In this document: positions 32,153 through 32,181 of the stretch, piece after piece
Numbering within the stretch: the first letter of the stretch is position 1
How the letters are laid out: each line of letters opens with the position of its first letter
Assembly (NCBI GenBank): GCA_030018005.1
Contig: JASEGT010000021.1
Span: 1 to 32,181, forward strand
Direction of reading: 5' to 3'
DNA from: Actinomycetota bacterium
Lineage (GTDB): Bacteria > Actinomycetota > Aquicultoria > Aquicultorales > Aquicultoraceae
Length of the DNA: 32,181 nucleotides
Position numbers and translations under genes: made by a program
The notes under the pieces: generated by a model
What the model was told of the DNA's origin: nothing
Database searches by the model: none
What the model saw: the letters and a program-made list of their open reading frames with translations, nothing else

Positions 32153-32181
32153 AAAACTGCATAACCATTGCGATACGAAAG

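Noticed and set aside
32034-32154. 40-codon plus-strand frame at the window end
   Set aside because: It reads straight through the terminator stem and has no ribosome binding site.

Overview
The window looks like a chromosomal segment of a deep-branching, probably anaerobic actinobacterium. Three things point there. First, position 9906 holds an actinobacterial-type integration host factor (mIHF) directly ahead of gmk and rpoZ. Second, the order pyrB-pyrC-carA-carB-pyrD-pyrF-mihF-gmk-rpoZ-coaBC-metK-priA-fmt-rsmB-rpe-ribD-ribE-ribBA-ribH matches the order I know from Actinobacteria such as Streptomyces. Third, the dihydroorotate dehydrogenase is the two-subunit NAD-linked class 1B type (pyrK + pyrD), which is usual in anaerobes and Firmicutes. 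Base composition is moderately GC-rich, and GTG and TTG starts are common (rpoZ, metK, def, fmt, priA, csp). The assignment to phylum is inference; no rRNA gene is present.

Layout. Positions 1-9316 (+): pyrimidine synthesis, with pyrB cut by the window edge, then pyrC, carA, carB, pyrK, pyrD and pyrF, covering every de novo step from carbamoyl phosphate to UMP except PyrE, which is not seen. Positions 9317-9905: a long non-coding leader. Positions 9906-11054: mihF, gmk, rpoZ. Positions 11047-11763 (-): an unrecognised gene convergent with rpoZ, interrupting the conserved order. Positions 11962-18948: coaBC, metK under a SAM-I riboswitch with terminator, priA, def, fmt. Positions 18954-21136: rsmB and rpe. 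Positions 21184-25207: an FMN riboswitch and terminator controlling ribD, ribE, ribBA and ribH. Positions 25284-27904: a small cupin, an Rrf2-family regulator and gltX, followed at 27975 by tRNA-Gln(CUG).

From 28049 to the end the window becomes accessory: a vapBC toxin-antitoxin pair, an FG-GAP-like fragment, a lipoprotein that looks split by a one-base frameshift, a 54-residue minus-strand ORF with a good ribosome binding site, a CAP/SCP-domain protein without a signal peptide, and a cold-shock protein with a long structured 5' leader. These genes are shorter, some look damaged, and several are on the minus strand.

How it works together: the first 25 kb is housekeeping supply of nucleotides, cofactors (CoA, SAM, flavins) and the translation-initiation pair def/fmt, with two metabolite riboswitches giving end-product control. 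I found no clear undescribed multi-gene system. The best leads are the minus-strand orphan at 11047, the structured csp leader, the hidden 54-residue ORF with its own upstream promoter and terminator-like hairpin, and the broken lipoprotein.
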